DNA from: Perilla frutescens
Taxonomy: Eukaryota; Streptophyta; Magnoliopsida; Lamiales; Lamiaceae
DNA length: 64,000 nucleotides
Assembly: GCA_026008535.1 (NCBI GenBank)
Contig: BRKX01000004.1
Coordinates: 28,524,501-28,588,500, forward strand
Direction of reading: 5' to 3'
In this document: one piece after another, positions 11,118-22,800 of the stretch
Layout: the number at the start of each line of letters is the position of its first letter
Position numbering within the stretch: position 1 is the first letter of the stretch
Position numbers and translations under genes: made by a program
The notes under the pieces: generated by a model
Databases searched by the model: none
Seen by the model: only the letters and a program-made list of their open reading frames with translations
Told to the model about the DNA's origin: nothing

Positions 11118-12556
11118 TCAAAGTGTTGGTCGAGGCGTTACTTGGTTGCCTCTCCCTTTCCTCGATGTTTTAAACTTAAACCAATGCTTAGAACTTTGCA
11201 AAAACATAGAAACGAACATGCTTTAATCTTAAAAAGAAATTGACATTATAGCATAATAAACACGACAATCCTTCTTGAATACTTAAAATAATGACAAAAT
11301 CTTAAATATAACTTAAACGGAACTCCAACGAAATAAACGAGACTAATTACGAGAAATAATGATGAGAATAACAACGAGCAATATAACGGAAACACTATTA
11401 ACTTGGAATTTCAACAAGAATCGAAATACTAAACTTTAGACGGAAAGTAAACGAATAATAATGAAGAATATGAAGAATATGAAGAATGGAAAGCAAATGT
11501 AGAATTTAAAAGACAAGAAAGGAAATAGAAATCGAGACCAACGAATAAGAATGGACGGAGTCAGGTGTGTCGAAGGAAGGTGGCTAGTTTGGCGTCTCGT
11601 CGAGTTGCAATGGTAGCAGAGCCGCCTACTAAAACCCAACGGCGCCCCTAGCACCTTCCCTCACCGCATCCCTTCCATGCCACTCTACTCGTCATCTTGG
11701 AGAAAACTCACGAAGAACGCTTTTTGCTTCAACAGAACTTCGACTTTTCTCTCAAGCTCTCAAGCTCTCAACTCTCCAAAATCTTTGGAAATGAAGTGAA
11801 TGGATGAAAATGAGAAAATGAAAGTGAAGGGGGGGGGGCTTCTATTTATAGATGGGGCCTTGGCTTCCTTAAGAAGCCACTCCAGTGCAAGAATACTGCA
11901 AAAGTTACTCCGGATTCGGTTAAAAGCTGCTTTATTCGATGTCGAGATCCAAATGATCTTAGACATGAAATCTAAAAATACTGGGAGACTCGTTGGCTCA
12001 AATACTAGTGAACCAACCTGACTCGTGATGAAGACGGGGTCATCAGAAGAAAGACGAGCAAAGATTCCTTTTTTGGAATTACTTTTTACTATTCACTCAG
12101 ACTGACAGATTCTACTCTCGAGCATTCAATTGACCTCAGAATGGAAATCCGTGAATGCTAATGAATTCCTTGAGTTATTTCCCTAAGAGGGGCCTGACAG
12201 AACAAGACTCGGATTAACAAGGAGGATTTCGTAAATTTCTTAAAACACGAATGCACGCAAAAGTTAGTATTCATTCATCTTTTAAATAAGTTTTTCATCA
12301 CTGGGAACTCCAATGACTTCAGAATAAAATTCCGGGAACACTGGCACACTCTTTGAATTAAAACCTTCTTAACAAGACCAAAATCGGCCATAACAGAGTT
12401 AAGATCAAAATTTTCGAAAAGACGATTTTATGAAAATTGACCCCTAAAGTCGTGACTGACATCTGACTCACTTAAACCTTATTTAAATTTCTTTCTTAAC
12501 TAATTAATTACTCTTAATAATTCTCTAAACATTATTCAAAAATCTGGGGTGTTACA
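11118..12556 (-). repeat. Gypsy C 3' LTR, truncated
   Basis: The minus strand begins TGTAACACCCCAGATTTTTG at 12556, right after the PPT, and runs to about 11118. It is homologous to the LTR end at 20295-24321 (without D). The remaining ~1.6 kb of LTR is absent: at TCAAAG the sequence passes straight into the RT of B. A TATA box lies at 11843-11850. The piece near 12060-12190 is absent from the 5' LTR copy. Confidence 0.85.
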
Positions 12557-12580
12557 TCCTACCCCCCTTAAAGAAATTTC
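12557..12580 (-). promoter_or_regulatory. Gypsy C polypurine tract
   Basis: The minus strand reads GAAATTTCTTTAAGGGGGG then TAGGA just before the LTR start. This primes plus-strand DNA and marks the 3' LTR border. The sequence is typical of Tekay/Del elements; Q and L have close versions. Confidence 0.88.
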
Positions 12581-12589
12581 ATCCGGAAA

Positions 12590-13891
12590 TTTACTAACCA
12601 TGATAAACGATATCAGGGTACTCCTTGAGCAGCTCGGATTCAAGCTCCCAGGTTGCCTCCTCCGAACCATGATAGTTCTAGATTACTTTTACAAAACTGA
12701 TCTCCTTGTTCCTCAACTTCTAGTCTTTCGATCCACAATGGCCTGGAGCTTCTCTTCATATGCTAAGTCCTCATTCAGGACTATCTCTTCCTTATTAATC
12801 ACGTGTTTTGGATCAAACACGTACTTTCTCAACGTTGAGACATGAAAGACATCATGAACTTCACTCAGGTTGGATGGTAAGGCCAACCTGTAGGCTACTC
12901 CATTCACCTTCTCTAGAATTTCGAAAGGTCTAATAAATCTGGTCCTTAACTTGTTTCATTTGCCAAAACGAACCACTCCTCCTGACGGAGACACATTTAA
13001 GAACACTTTATCTCCAACGTCAAAACTGAGCTCCGTTCTTCTTTCATCCGCGTAAGTCTTTTGTCTGTCTTGAGCCTCCTTGATTCGCTGACGGATAAGC
13101 TCGATCTTCTGGACAGCTTCCTGGACCATTTCAAGTCTAAGTATCTTTCTCTTTCCAACTTCGTCCCAATACAAGGGCGATCTATACTTCCTTCCGTATA
13201 GGGCTTTATAAGGGGCCATGCTGATCGATGATTGGTAGCTATTATTGTACGCAAACTCTACCAATGGCAGTAACTCCTCCCAGCTACTTCCTTGATCGAT
13301 GACTACTCCTCTAAGCATATCTTCTAGAATCTAGATAGTCCTTTCAGACTGGCCATCCATTTGAGGATGAAAGGCCGTGTTGAAATTGAGCTTCGATCCA
13401 ATGTCTTATTGCAGGCTCCTCCAGAATCTTGACGTAAATCTCGTATCATGATCCAATGTAATCGAGACTGGCACTCCATGCAAATGCACAACTTCCCTAA
13501 CATACACCTGAGCTAATTGATTTGGCCTATCTGTCATTTTAACAATAACAAAATATGCTGATTTCGATAATTGATCCACGATTATCCAAATAGTGGTATT
13601 CTCCCGCTTAGATTTTGACAAACCTACTACAAAGTCCATATTAATATGATCCCACTTCCATTCAGGAATTTCTAAAGGTTGGAGCAAGCCAGAAGGTTTT
13701 TGATGCAAAGCTTTCACTTGCTGATAGTTCAAACACCTTTCTACGAAGGCGGCTACTTCTCTCTTCATGTTATTCCACCAGAAGTTCCTCTTGAGGTCTT
13801 GATACATCTTGGTTCTTTCGGGATGTGCTGTATATGGTGTGTTATGTGCTTTGCACATGATTTCCTCATTTAGTTCTCCCTTACTTGGCAC
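12590..13891 (-). pseudogene. Gypsy C integrase with C-terminal chromodomain
   Basis: Zinc finger: KAHNTPYTAHPERTKMYQ and then CLNYQQ, where the second Cys of the HHCC finger is Tyr. Core: WIIVDQLSKSAYF (first Asp), TLDHDTRFTSRFW (second Asp), SWEELLPLVEFAYNNSYQSS (Glu). C-terminus: VFHVSTLRKYVFDPKHVI, then a chromodomain with ISFVKVI, NYHGSEEATWELE ending near 12590. Chromodomains steer integration to marked chromatin. Stops near 13403, 13334, 12953 and in the chromodomain interrupt the frame. Confidence 0.88.
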
Positions 13892-13993
13892 ATAAATCCT
13901 TCCTTTGAATAAGAGCGTGTTATCGGCGGCCTCTGTGAAGTCTTGCGAGCTATCAGATCGTGCTTCTAGTCTTTTCTTTTTGAGGAACTCATC

Positions 13994-14764
13994 TCATCTC
14001 TGGGCTTCAATTATCCTTTGCGTTAGGTTGGGCTGAGTGACTATCATGGTGATTTGGGCTTGAATGGTCTCAGGTGGTGTTAGCACCTTGATTCTCAACT
14101 TCTCGAACTCTTTGAGAAGATCCCCCTGGACTAAAATGAGTCCTAACTCTGCCTTATCCTTCCTACTTAGGGTATCAGCTACCACATTCGCCTTGCCTGG
14201 GTGGTAGTGAATCGTGCAGTCGTAATCCTTTACGAGTTCTAACCACCTTTTCTGTCTCATGTTAAGCTCTTTTTGCTCGAAGAAATACTTCAGGCTCTTG
14301 TGATCTGAGAAGATCTCACACTTGGCTCCGTAGAGATAGTGCCTCTAGATCTTCAGCGCATGAACAACTACTGCTAGTTCTAAGTCATGCGTGGGATAGT
14401 TCTACTCGTGATTTTTAAGCTGCCTCGAAGCATAAGCAATCACCTTTGCTCTCTATATCAGCACACATCCTAATCCTTTCTTTGACGCATCTGCGTAAAC
14501 CACGAAATCTTCATTCTGTTCCGGAATGGCCAACACTGGGGCTGTGGTTAGCATTTTCTTCAAGTTTTGGAAACTTTCATCGCACTCTGGCGTCCATTTG
14601 AACTTGGAGTCCTTCTTTAATAGTAGCGTCATGGGCTTAGATATCATTGAGAATCCTTCGATGAATCTGTGATAATATCCAATGAGTCCTAGGAAACTTC
14701 TTATCTCATTCACGTTCCTTGGAGATGTCCAGCTACTTACTGCTTCAATCTTGGCTGAATCCAC
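13994..14764 (-). pseudogene. Gypsy C RNase H and end of RT
   Basis: The RT connection is visible (EIRSFLGLIGYYHRFIEGF, KFKWTPECDESFQNLK), then the RNase H start DFVVYADASKKGLGCVLI at 14453. After a gap with stops comes the RNase H end (RWLELVKDYDCTIHYHPGK, NVVADTLSRKDKAE) at 13994-14260. The intervening piece 14261-14452 reads through several stops. Confidence 0.85.
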
Positions 14765-15062
14765 CTTGATTTCTTCTACTGAAACTATATGTCAATCTAA
14801 ATGGAATTACTACAAACTCGTACTGTCCATAGCGAGTCCTAAAAGTAGTCTTAAGAATATTCTCCTTTCGGATCTTCAGCTGGTGATACCCAGATCTTAT
14901 GTCTATCTTAGAGAAGACACTTGCTCCCTTAAGCTGATCAAAGAGATCGTCTATCCTTGGGAGAGGGTATCGATTCTTGATAGTCAGCTTATTAAGCTCT
15001 CTATAGTCGATGCACATTTTCAATGTGCCATCCTTCTTCTTCATGAACAAGATTGGAGCTCC
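14745..15062 (-). pseudogene. Gypsy C RT palm with catalytic box deleted
   Basis: The frame has the RT palm (MCIDYRELNKLTIKNRYPLP, SVFSKIDIRSGYHQLKI, YGQYEFVVIPFRLT). Right after FRLT the sequence jumps to codons normally found about 65 residues further on (VSVEEIKVDSAKIEAVSSW). The stretch that should hold the FVDD/YVDD active site is missing. The junction, near 14790, also shifts frame. An RT from this copy would be inactive. Confidence 0.85.
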
Positions 15063-15887
15063 TCAAGGCGACACACTAGGTTGGATAAAACCTAGATCTA
15101 ATAACTCTTGCAGTTGAACCGTGAGTTCTTGCAATTCCTTAGGTGCTATTCTGTAGGGGCCTTTCGAAATTGGGGCGACTCCTGGTTCCAACTTGATGGC
15201 GAACTCCACCTGCCTGTCTAGGAGTAGTCCTGGCAGCTCCTTTGGAAATATGTCGGGGTATTCTCTTATGACTAAAACGTCTTCAATTGACAGATCTCCT
15301 TCCTCTTTCCTCGTCAAGTTAACTAAAAATGTTTGGCAGCTATTCTTCCTCATCATCTTGGTGGCCTTCAGGGCGTATATCATTGGGACTTCTGTTCCCA
15401 GCCTTGATCTGTAGATCTTCACCTCAGGTTTTCTGAGTGGTCGAAACACTACTTCCCTCTCAGGGCAGCTTATGGAGGCATAAGTTGAGGCTAACCAATC
15501 CATTCCTAGGATTATATCGAAGTCTTGAATCTTTATCATATAAAGATTTGACTTAAAGGTTTCCCCTTCTATGTTCAATTCTAGGTTAGAGCAGACCTTC
15601 CTAGACATCATTTTTTTTCCAGAGAAAATACTTATCTCAAGAGCATTCTCAGTATTCTCGGGTTTTATCTCCAATCTCTTACAAACAGACTCAACTATAA
15701 ATGAATGTGATGCTCCAGTATCGAAAAGAGCTAAAACGGACGTCTCGAAGAGGATAATCGTACCTGCTAGATTACTTGGGGCCTTAGCAGCTTGCTGCTG
15801 ATTGAGAGCATAAGTACGAGCTGGCTGAGGTAGCCTCTGTCCTTGATTAGACCTTTGATCTCGTCCTTGGTTCGGCCTTGGATTCAT
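15063..15887 (-). pseudogene. Gypsy C protease and RT N-terminus
   Basis: A 274-codon open stretch. It holds a Gln/Arg/Pro-rich linker, the aspartic protease (VLALFDTGASHSFI and IILGMDWLAS), the linker IREYPDIFPKELPGLL, then the RT entry (GPYRIAPKELQELTVQLQEL and LGFIQPSVSP). A single stop follows at 15063, just before GAPILFMKKKDGT. Confidence 0.9.
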
Positions 15888-16858
15888 CCCCGGTCTTTGA
15901 CCTTGAGGTCCTCCTTATTGCAGCCTTGGCTGATTTCCGGGAAATCGTTAAAGCGGCTGCAGGTACAGGGGTTGTTGTGGTGTTTGAGATCGTCTGTTGT
16001 TTCCTTTAGGACACTCCCTCTTGAAGTGTCCCTCTTCACCACAGTTGTAGCATCCAGTTTGATTTGCTCGACCAGCTCCAAGGTGCGTCCTTCCGCACTT
16101 TTGACATGGCCTAAGGCTAGGGGTGTGGTCAGGCTGATTTCGAGGTACCCTGATTCTCGGCTTTGCTAGTGGGGTTTCTTTCCTCTATCATCTCTCCTTC
16201 CTTCTTCCCACTTTCTCTTTCCTTTTAGATCATTAGCTGGCTAAGGGGGTTGAACTCTCTCTCAAGGGAGAATGACTTCGTTGCTTAAGGCTTTGACTAA
16301 GGTTCGAGCATAAGACATGTCTTCTTGCCCAGCGAGGGCTATGCCAATCTCGGATCTAAGTCCCTTCTTGAACTTGCGCGCCTTCTTCCCATCTTAGTCC
16401 ACTAGATGTGGAGCATGCCTTGAAAACTGGTTGAACTCTCTGTCGTACTCCGACACCGTCTTCTTTCCTTGCTTCAGGTTCCAGAACTCCATCTCTTTTG
16501 CCTCTCGATAACAATCCGGGATGTACTTCTGATATAAGGCATGTTTGAAATCTTTCTAACTGTAGTCCTCCCATTGCTCTGGGGTTATTGTCCTTCGAAT
16601 GGACTCCTACCAGTAGTCCGCATCATCTGTAAGCATGAAAAGAGCGCAACTTAACTTCTCTTCTTCTGAACAAGCTATGAAATTGAAAATTCATTCTAAG
16701 GAGCGAACCCATTTCTTAACATCCATTGGGTCTCCTAAATCATTAAAACATGGAGGGTTGTGTTTGAGAAACATATTTTCGGCTCTTAGACTTGGGTTTG
16801 GAATTTGCTCGGGTTCATTCTTACCTTCATTCTCGGCTTGACGTCTTCTTGGCGGCAT
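15888..16858 (-). pseudogene. Gypsy C gag
   Basis: The start codon is at 16858 (MPPRRRQAENEGKNEPEQ). Next come the retrotransposon gag domain (DVKKWVRSLE, CALFMLTDDADYW, ITPEQWEDYS, YREAKEMEFWNLKQGKKTVS, YDREFNQFSRHAP) and a knuckle CYNCGEEGHFKREC (CX2CX4HX4C) near 16045-16006. In-frame stops occur after SLE, after ADYW, after EDYS and after HLVD. Gag forms the particle shell. Confidence 0.85.
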
Positions 16859-17238
16859 TCTAAAGAACTAAATATTAGCAACACTCAATTGAATTCGCAT
16901 AAAGCAATAATACCTTTCGATAATGTCTTTAACTAATGCAAGATAGATCAAGCAAATGAGGAATTTAAACGACATTAAGAATAATGGGAAAAATTACCTA
17001 ATTAGGAGGACTTTGGCATCGATATCATAAAAGAAGTTCTAGGTTACAAACGGAATAGGGCAGTCTTCTGGAAAATTCATTGCCACTATTAGAGTCTAGA
17101 AAAGTTAATGCTTATATTATATATTAGGATCTTGGTTAAAGAGGATTAAACGGACATCAGACAGATAGATCGAAAGACAGACAAATTAGATCAGCTAGAT
17201 GTTCTAACATCAATACCTTCTACACCTCTTACTAACGC
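16859..17238 (-). other. Gypsy C spacer between extra ORF and gag
   Basis: About 380 AT-rich bases with no ORF of note separate the extra ORF stop from the gag start. I see no TATA box or splice signal that I could defend. Confidence 0.5.
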
Positions 17239-18006
17239 TTAATCATTAGCCGGGCCCTTCTCTTTCCCCTTGCATGGTGACCGCACTTCCTTCTCGCCTT
17301 CGTCTTCCGGGTCCTCTTCTTCTTCCTCATCTTTAACTGTCTCTGGCACGCTGAACTTGAACTTTCTCATGCTTATGTTCCCTTCGGGGTATTGATGGGA
17401 CATACACTGCACCAGACCCTGAGAAGCAATTGCAGGGGCCCACTGGTTCATTTGAGGAGTGCAGAAAACTAAGGACTCGGTACGATTCACGATCCGAATG
17501 CTTGAAGGTCCCACTCCTGAGGTTCCTTCATCGTAGGGGCGCGATGCTTGAAATCCAGGGGGACTGTTGAGAGTCGCCCTTTGCAGTTCTAGTTCTACCA
17601 CGAGGGAGGGGTTTTACTCGGCTGCCTGTTGCTCGGCTAAGGTGTGCACGTGGCCATACTCTGACACCCAACGAGCTATCAAGGCTGAGGAGAACTCCAT
17701 TAGATTTTTGATCTCAGCGTACGTCTCGGGATCATGAGTGATGGTGCTTTACAGGATGCGGTACATTGTGGGCCTCCAAGTAGGCGGTGTATTCTCACAC
17801 ATGCGGATGCATATTTCCAAGTCGGACACACTTCCGGGCTCTTCTCCATAGCTGTTCGTCCATGCCCACCTTTCCAGATACCATGCCATGAAGGATAGCA
17901 ACTGCTCGTTGCCATTTCAGGTTTCCCTCCTGAATCTATCGACCCTCTCTTGCACAAGGTAGAAAAGAGGTACACTCTTCCGAGTAGTCAAACGACGCCT
18001 AACCAT
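17239..18006 (-). pseudogene. Extra ORF upstream of gag in Gypsy C, unknown function
   Basis: From ATG at 18006 to the TAA at 17239 one frame of 256 codons runs with only three internal stops (one TGA, two TAA). The N-terminus is basic (MVRRRLTTRKSVPLFYLVQE). The centre is Trp-rich (FMAWYLERWAWTNSYGEE, TPPTWRPTMYRIL). The C-terminus is Glu/Asp-rich then basic (DEEEEEDPEDEGEKEV, PCKGKEKGP). I recognise no domain. It lies between PBS and gag on the same strand, a place where Tat/Ogre elements carry an ORF but chromoviruses usually do not. Reading frames at 17239-17601 and 17700-17975 are parts or shadows of it. Confidence 0.55.
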
Positions 18007-18547
18007 CTAGAAGAGAATAGCTTAATCAGTCTAGATTATAAAAGGGAGACCTAAGGTTCTCCTGAGATCATATTAACGTCTAGATTTTATCTTGCATGCA
18101 TAGCTCTTTTAAAAGTAGTTGACATTTTACGAAAATTTTGGTGCCCAAAGTCTTTAGACATACATTTTTACCTTTTCTTTGAGTCAAAATTTTGAGAATG
18201 AATTTAAACCTTTTTAGGATCGAGAAATCTTTTCACAAACTTTCCATCTTAGAAATCGTCTTACCCGAACACCTTTTACTTGGAATTTCATTCTCATGGT
18301 TTTTTTCTTATCCATAAAACAGGTATGCTTGCTCAAATCTTTTCCTTTCCTATATTCCAAAAATCTTGAATCCAACATTTAAAATCTCTATACTATCATA
18401 ACTTGATTTTTGGTTGAGGATACGAGGGTGATGGCGAGCTGTAGGTTGCTGTTTTAACTTATCACAGAACAATTTATACAAAAAAACACTTAACTCATCT
18501 AACAAAGAGACAGGTTTGCAGAGTTGCAACCTCGCTCTGATACCATC
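18007..18547 (-). other. Gypsy C 5' leader with primer-binding site
   Basis: The PBS at 18530-18545 reads TGGTATCAGAGCGAGG on the minus strand, complementary to initiator tRNA-Met. It sits two bases inside the LTR end. The rest of the leader is AT-rich and non-coding. Confidence 0.85.
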
Positions 18548-21283
18548 TGTAACAGTCCGGTCCCGATATAGAGATTAATGAATGGGGACGGAGTGTTAAT
18601 AAGGGATTAATATCAAAGGCGGAAGATTAACAAAGAAGGTTTATGAATAAAGATATAATTTTAAAAGATAGATGATGATACTCGGGTTTACTTGATTAAG
18701 AAGGAAACATGCTTAGCAAAATGAAAAGACTAACTAATAAGATACCAACAAGCATAGAGCCATTCATAGGTTGAAGCTGATAAACAAATACCAACATGAA
18801 CAAGCCTCTTCATGAAAGGAAATATACTCAAGAAGCAGAAATAAAACTTAATATGCATCATTATATATAGATAACCATGTCTGGGGAGTATTGATAGAAT
18901 CTTGATAAACATAGTAAAACTTAGGCATTGTAAAGAGTGTTTCAAAGTAGCAGAACACATAATGGGTTTCAAAGGAAGCTTATACTATAACAAAACTATC
19001 TTGGCAGCCAACCCACATCCACAGCCACCAACATCCTCAGCATCTCAACCTGAAAATATTTGAAAAAGAGGGGGCATGAGCACTAATGTACTCAGTGGGT
19101 TTTAACAAAACACTTTAATAACTTCAAGATATCCAATAATTAACTGACGGTATATGGAGAGTAAAACGCAAAAGCCCTCTCCATATCCGTAAAACCTTTT
19201 CTTTTCTTTTGGGCCCATCCTGGCTCAAACCTGATGTCACCTGCACCCTTAGGCATGCCTTAGGACACAAGAGGGGTTACCTCGAATATCCTTATGAGTT
19301 TGCGAGGGATAAACCCAGCAGTGACTCACTTAATGATCAAAGATCACGAGTTTTCTGAGCTCAAATCCTGCTTAAGTAAAATGCCAAGTTCCTTCATTCC
19401 TTAACCTTGCTAGCAAAACCAAACCTAGAGCAACGTCTAGAGGATAATCCTTTAATATAGCATGATCTTGTCCTATAAGGGATTTATTACTACCCTAGAA
19501 GGTAATTCTTAATTCTTAACTATACGAACTTTAGCAAAGTATCAACATTCAAATACGAGGAAATGAACGTACATAAATATGAATTGCAACTAAAGACAAT
19601 CTAAAATATCTCATGCTAAGCATAAACAACACTTAAACATTTCTAGCATTTCTAAACATGCTCGAGCTCAATTAACATATAATATTTACCTTTCCTTCCT
19701 TCCTTGTACAGAGATCACTCAGGCAGAGCAAAATATTTTATTGGATATCTCATTTGCCCTAACATGCTTTTAGATCTTATGAGCTCAAAATTTTAGATGA
19801 GTATAGATCTACCCACCTCGACTACTGAGCAGAAGATGAAGCAACGAGTTGATTATCTTTCTTCGAGTTTCCACGGGGATTACTACCTCCTACAAAAGTC
19901 GAATCATCAACTTAGCAGCCTCCTTCAAAGATTATAACAACCAATATGAAAATAAATAATATCTAACTCATCTACCCTTAACTAGGACTTAAACATAGAT
20001 AGCATGACTTTAGAACCTTTAGAAAATACGAGGATTTGAAAGACTCGAGTTTAGAACACAATTGAAGACAAAACATGGCGGCAGAGGCCTTGCACAGGCT
20101 GTGCTAATTAATGGGGCGAGAACCAGACGACCAAACTTTCCAACACTGGCCGTGCAAGGATTGCACGGTCCATGCTACCCTTGCACGGTCCATGCTAGTT
20201 GCCCAAACTCACGCCGTGAGTTTTGCACGGCTTTGCATGGGCCGTGCAACACTTGCATGGTCCGTGCTCCTTCACGAACTTCTGAAACTTTCGATCAAAG
20301 TGTTGGTCGAGGTGTTACTTGGTTGCCTCTTCCTTTCCTCAATGTTTTAAACTTAAAACAAGGCTTAGAACTTTAGAAAAACATAGAAACAAACATGCTT
20401 TAATCTTAAAAAGAAATCGACATTATAACGGAATAAACACGACAATCCTCCTTGAATAATTAAAATAATGATGAAATCTTAAATATAACTTGAACAGAAC
20501 TCCAACGAAATAAACGAGACTAATTATGAGAAATAATGATGAGAATAACAACGAGCAATATAACGGAAATGCTATTAACTTGGAATTTCAACAAGAATCA
20601 AAATACTAAACTTTAGATGGAAAGTAAACGAATAATAACGAAGAATATGAAGAACACAAAGAACAAAAAGTAAATGCGGAATTTAAAAAACAAGAAAGGA
20701 AAGGAAATCGAGGTCGACGAACAAGAATGGACAGAGTCGGGTGTGTCGAAAGAAGGTGGTGAGCTCGGCGTCTCGTCGAGTTGCAACGGTAGCAGAGCCG
20801 CCTGCTACAACCCAACGGCACCCCTAGCACCATCCCTCACTGCATCCCTTCCACGCCACTCTGCTCGTTGTCTTGGAGAACACTCATGAAGAATACTTTT
20901 TGCTTCGACAGAACTTCGACTTTTCTCTCAAGCTCTCAAGCTCTCAACTCTCCAAAATCTTTGGAAATGAAGTGAATGTATGAAAATGAGCAAATGAAAG
21001 TGAAGGGGGGTCTTCTATTTATAGATGGGGCCTTGGCTTCCTTGAGAAGCCACTCAAATACAGGAACACTGTAAAAGTTACCCCGGGTTCGGTTAAAAAC
21101 TACTTTATTCGATGTCGAGGTCCAAATGACCTCAGACACGAAATCCAAAAATATCGGGAGACTCATTGGCTCGAATACTAGTGAACCAACCTAACTCATG
21201 ATGAAGACGGGGTCGTCTGAACGCCAACAGATTCCTTGAGTTATTTCCCATAAGAGGGGCCTGAGAGAACAAGACTCGGATCA

Positions 21284-22439
21284 TGTAACGACCCAAAATC
21301 ATTTTAAATTGGTCGTTACCATTATTTTTAAATATTGATTCAAGCGAGTTATTGATATTTTTACGTTCCTATAAGTCGCGCCTTAATTATTTAATATTTA
21401 CGTGGAATATGTGAATTAAATTATTTACATATTTATTTAAGGTTATAAAAATTAATTGTTAAAGTAAAATTTTTATCTATTTATTTATTTTGGTCCCTAT
21501 TATTTAGTAAGGCCGGAAGGTGTTAAATATTTTAGAAAAAAAAAACATTAACCATTTTGAAAAAAAAACATATTTAAAAATCAAAATTTCATCTCTTTTC
21601 ATGTGGATAAATCAAGGGAAATTTAATGCTAATAATTCTTCCAATTTTTTTGACTAATTAAATTGCATAAAATCAATTTTTATCAAATTAATTAATCAAT
21701 TACAATAATTTATGTCATTTGACTCAAATCAATCCCCACAAATGTGTTGCTTCCATTTTCATATACCAAAGTTATAATATAAATAGGAGCATTTTCATTC
21801 TCCAAACCACACCAAAAGCAATCAAAGCAAATCCTTTATTTTTCTCTAGTTTTCGAAAGTCATGAACTCATTTGATGATTTTTCTTTCACTAGCTTTTTA
21901 ATGACCACACACACACATATATATATTTTAGGTACGCGTGGATTAAATTAATTCGATACATTCTTTCAAGTTCAAGTAAAGGTGGGGAATCCAACGTGGA
22001 TTGTTATGCAATAATTCATTTATCCTTATTATGCATTTTATGCAGTTTATATGTGGAAATTATATGTTCGGCCTACGGGCTGCAGGAAAAGTTACTCAAC
22101 CTACGGGTTTCATGTTCAGCCGACGGGCTGCAGGAAAAGTTACTCAACCTACGGGTTGCATGTTCGGCCTAAGGGCTGCAGGAAAATGATACTCTATACT
22201 ATGTATTTATTGTTCATATTGTGTATAATCTGGATAAATGCAGTAACCCCACTGAGTTATAGCACTCACCCCAAAGCTATTATATTTTCAGGTTTATGAA
22301 GCTCGGGCGATGACGTGGAGACGGAGTGATGGTCAAGATTAATTAAATATTATTTTAATTTAAATATTGCTTCCGCTGTATTAAACTCTTTTAGTGAATA
22401 AATGAGATATTTTTATTTATTAAATTTTGGGACGTCACA
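21284..22439 (+). repeat. D 5' LTR
   Basis: Starts TGTAACGACCC and ends ACGTCACA. TATAAAT lies at 21778-21784. Five stem-loops lie at 22069-22178. A short (AC)n(AT)n run is at about 21907-21926. Confidence 0.95.
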
Positions 22440-22800
22440 GTTGGTATCAGAGCGGGTCTACGTTTCTGTAGACTTGCAAAAAAAAAATTATGATTTATAT
22501 AAAAAAAAACCATCATTTCGTCTGCCGCATCGCGCCAAATAAAGCTAAAAAATGTTTAAAGTTTATTTCTTATGTTAGTTACTAAACTCACATCCTTCGA
22601 AATAACGATTTAAAGGTGTTTTATTATTTTCAGGTTTACGAATACAACATTTTAAAATTTCTAAAAGTGTTTTACTTTTTCTTCAGGTTCTCAAAGATAA
22701 GATTTTGAGAAAAAAAAATGAAAGTCTTTTTCCCTCCTCAGGTTTGCGAAGATTTGATTTTGAAATTTCGAGGACGAAATTTTCTTTAAGTGGTATAGTC
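22440..22800 (+). other. D internal region: PBS plus pol tail only
   Basis: TGGTATCAGAGC (initiator Met-tRNA type) lies at 22442-22453. The last bases, TTCGAGGACGAAATTTTC, are the usual chromovirus pol end. The expected purine tract reads TTTAAGTGGTATAGTC, a decayed PPT. AGGTTT occurs several times (near 22634, 22686, 22741), suggesting small internal repeats. No ORF is present. Confidence 0.85.

Noticed and set aside
22069..22178. CRISPR-like array
   Set aside because: Short spaced palindromic units, but no spacers of constant length, and this is a plant LTR.
22001..22299. ORFs with repeated TGCRKSY motifs in the D LTRs
   Set aside because: They simply translate the stem-loop array; they have no start context, differ between the two LTRs by frame and have no domain.
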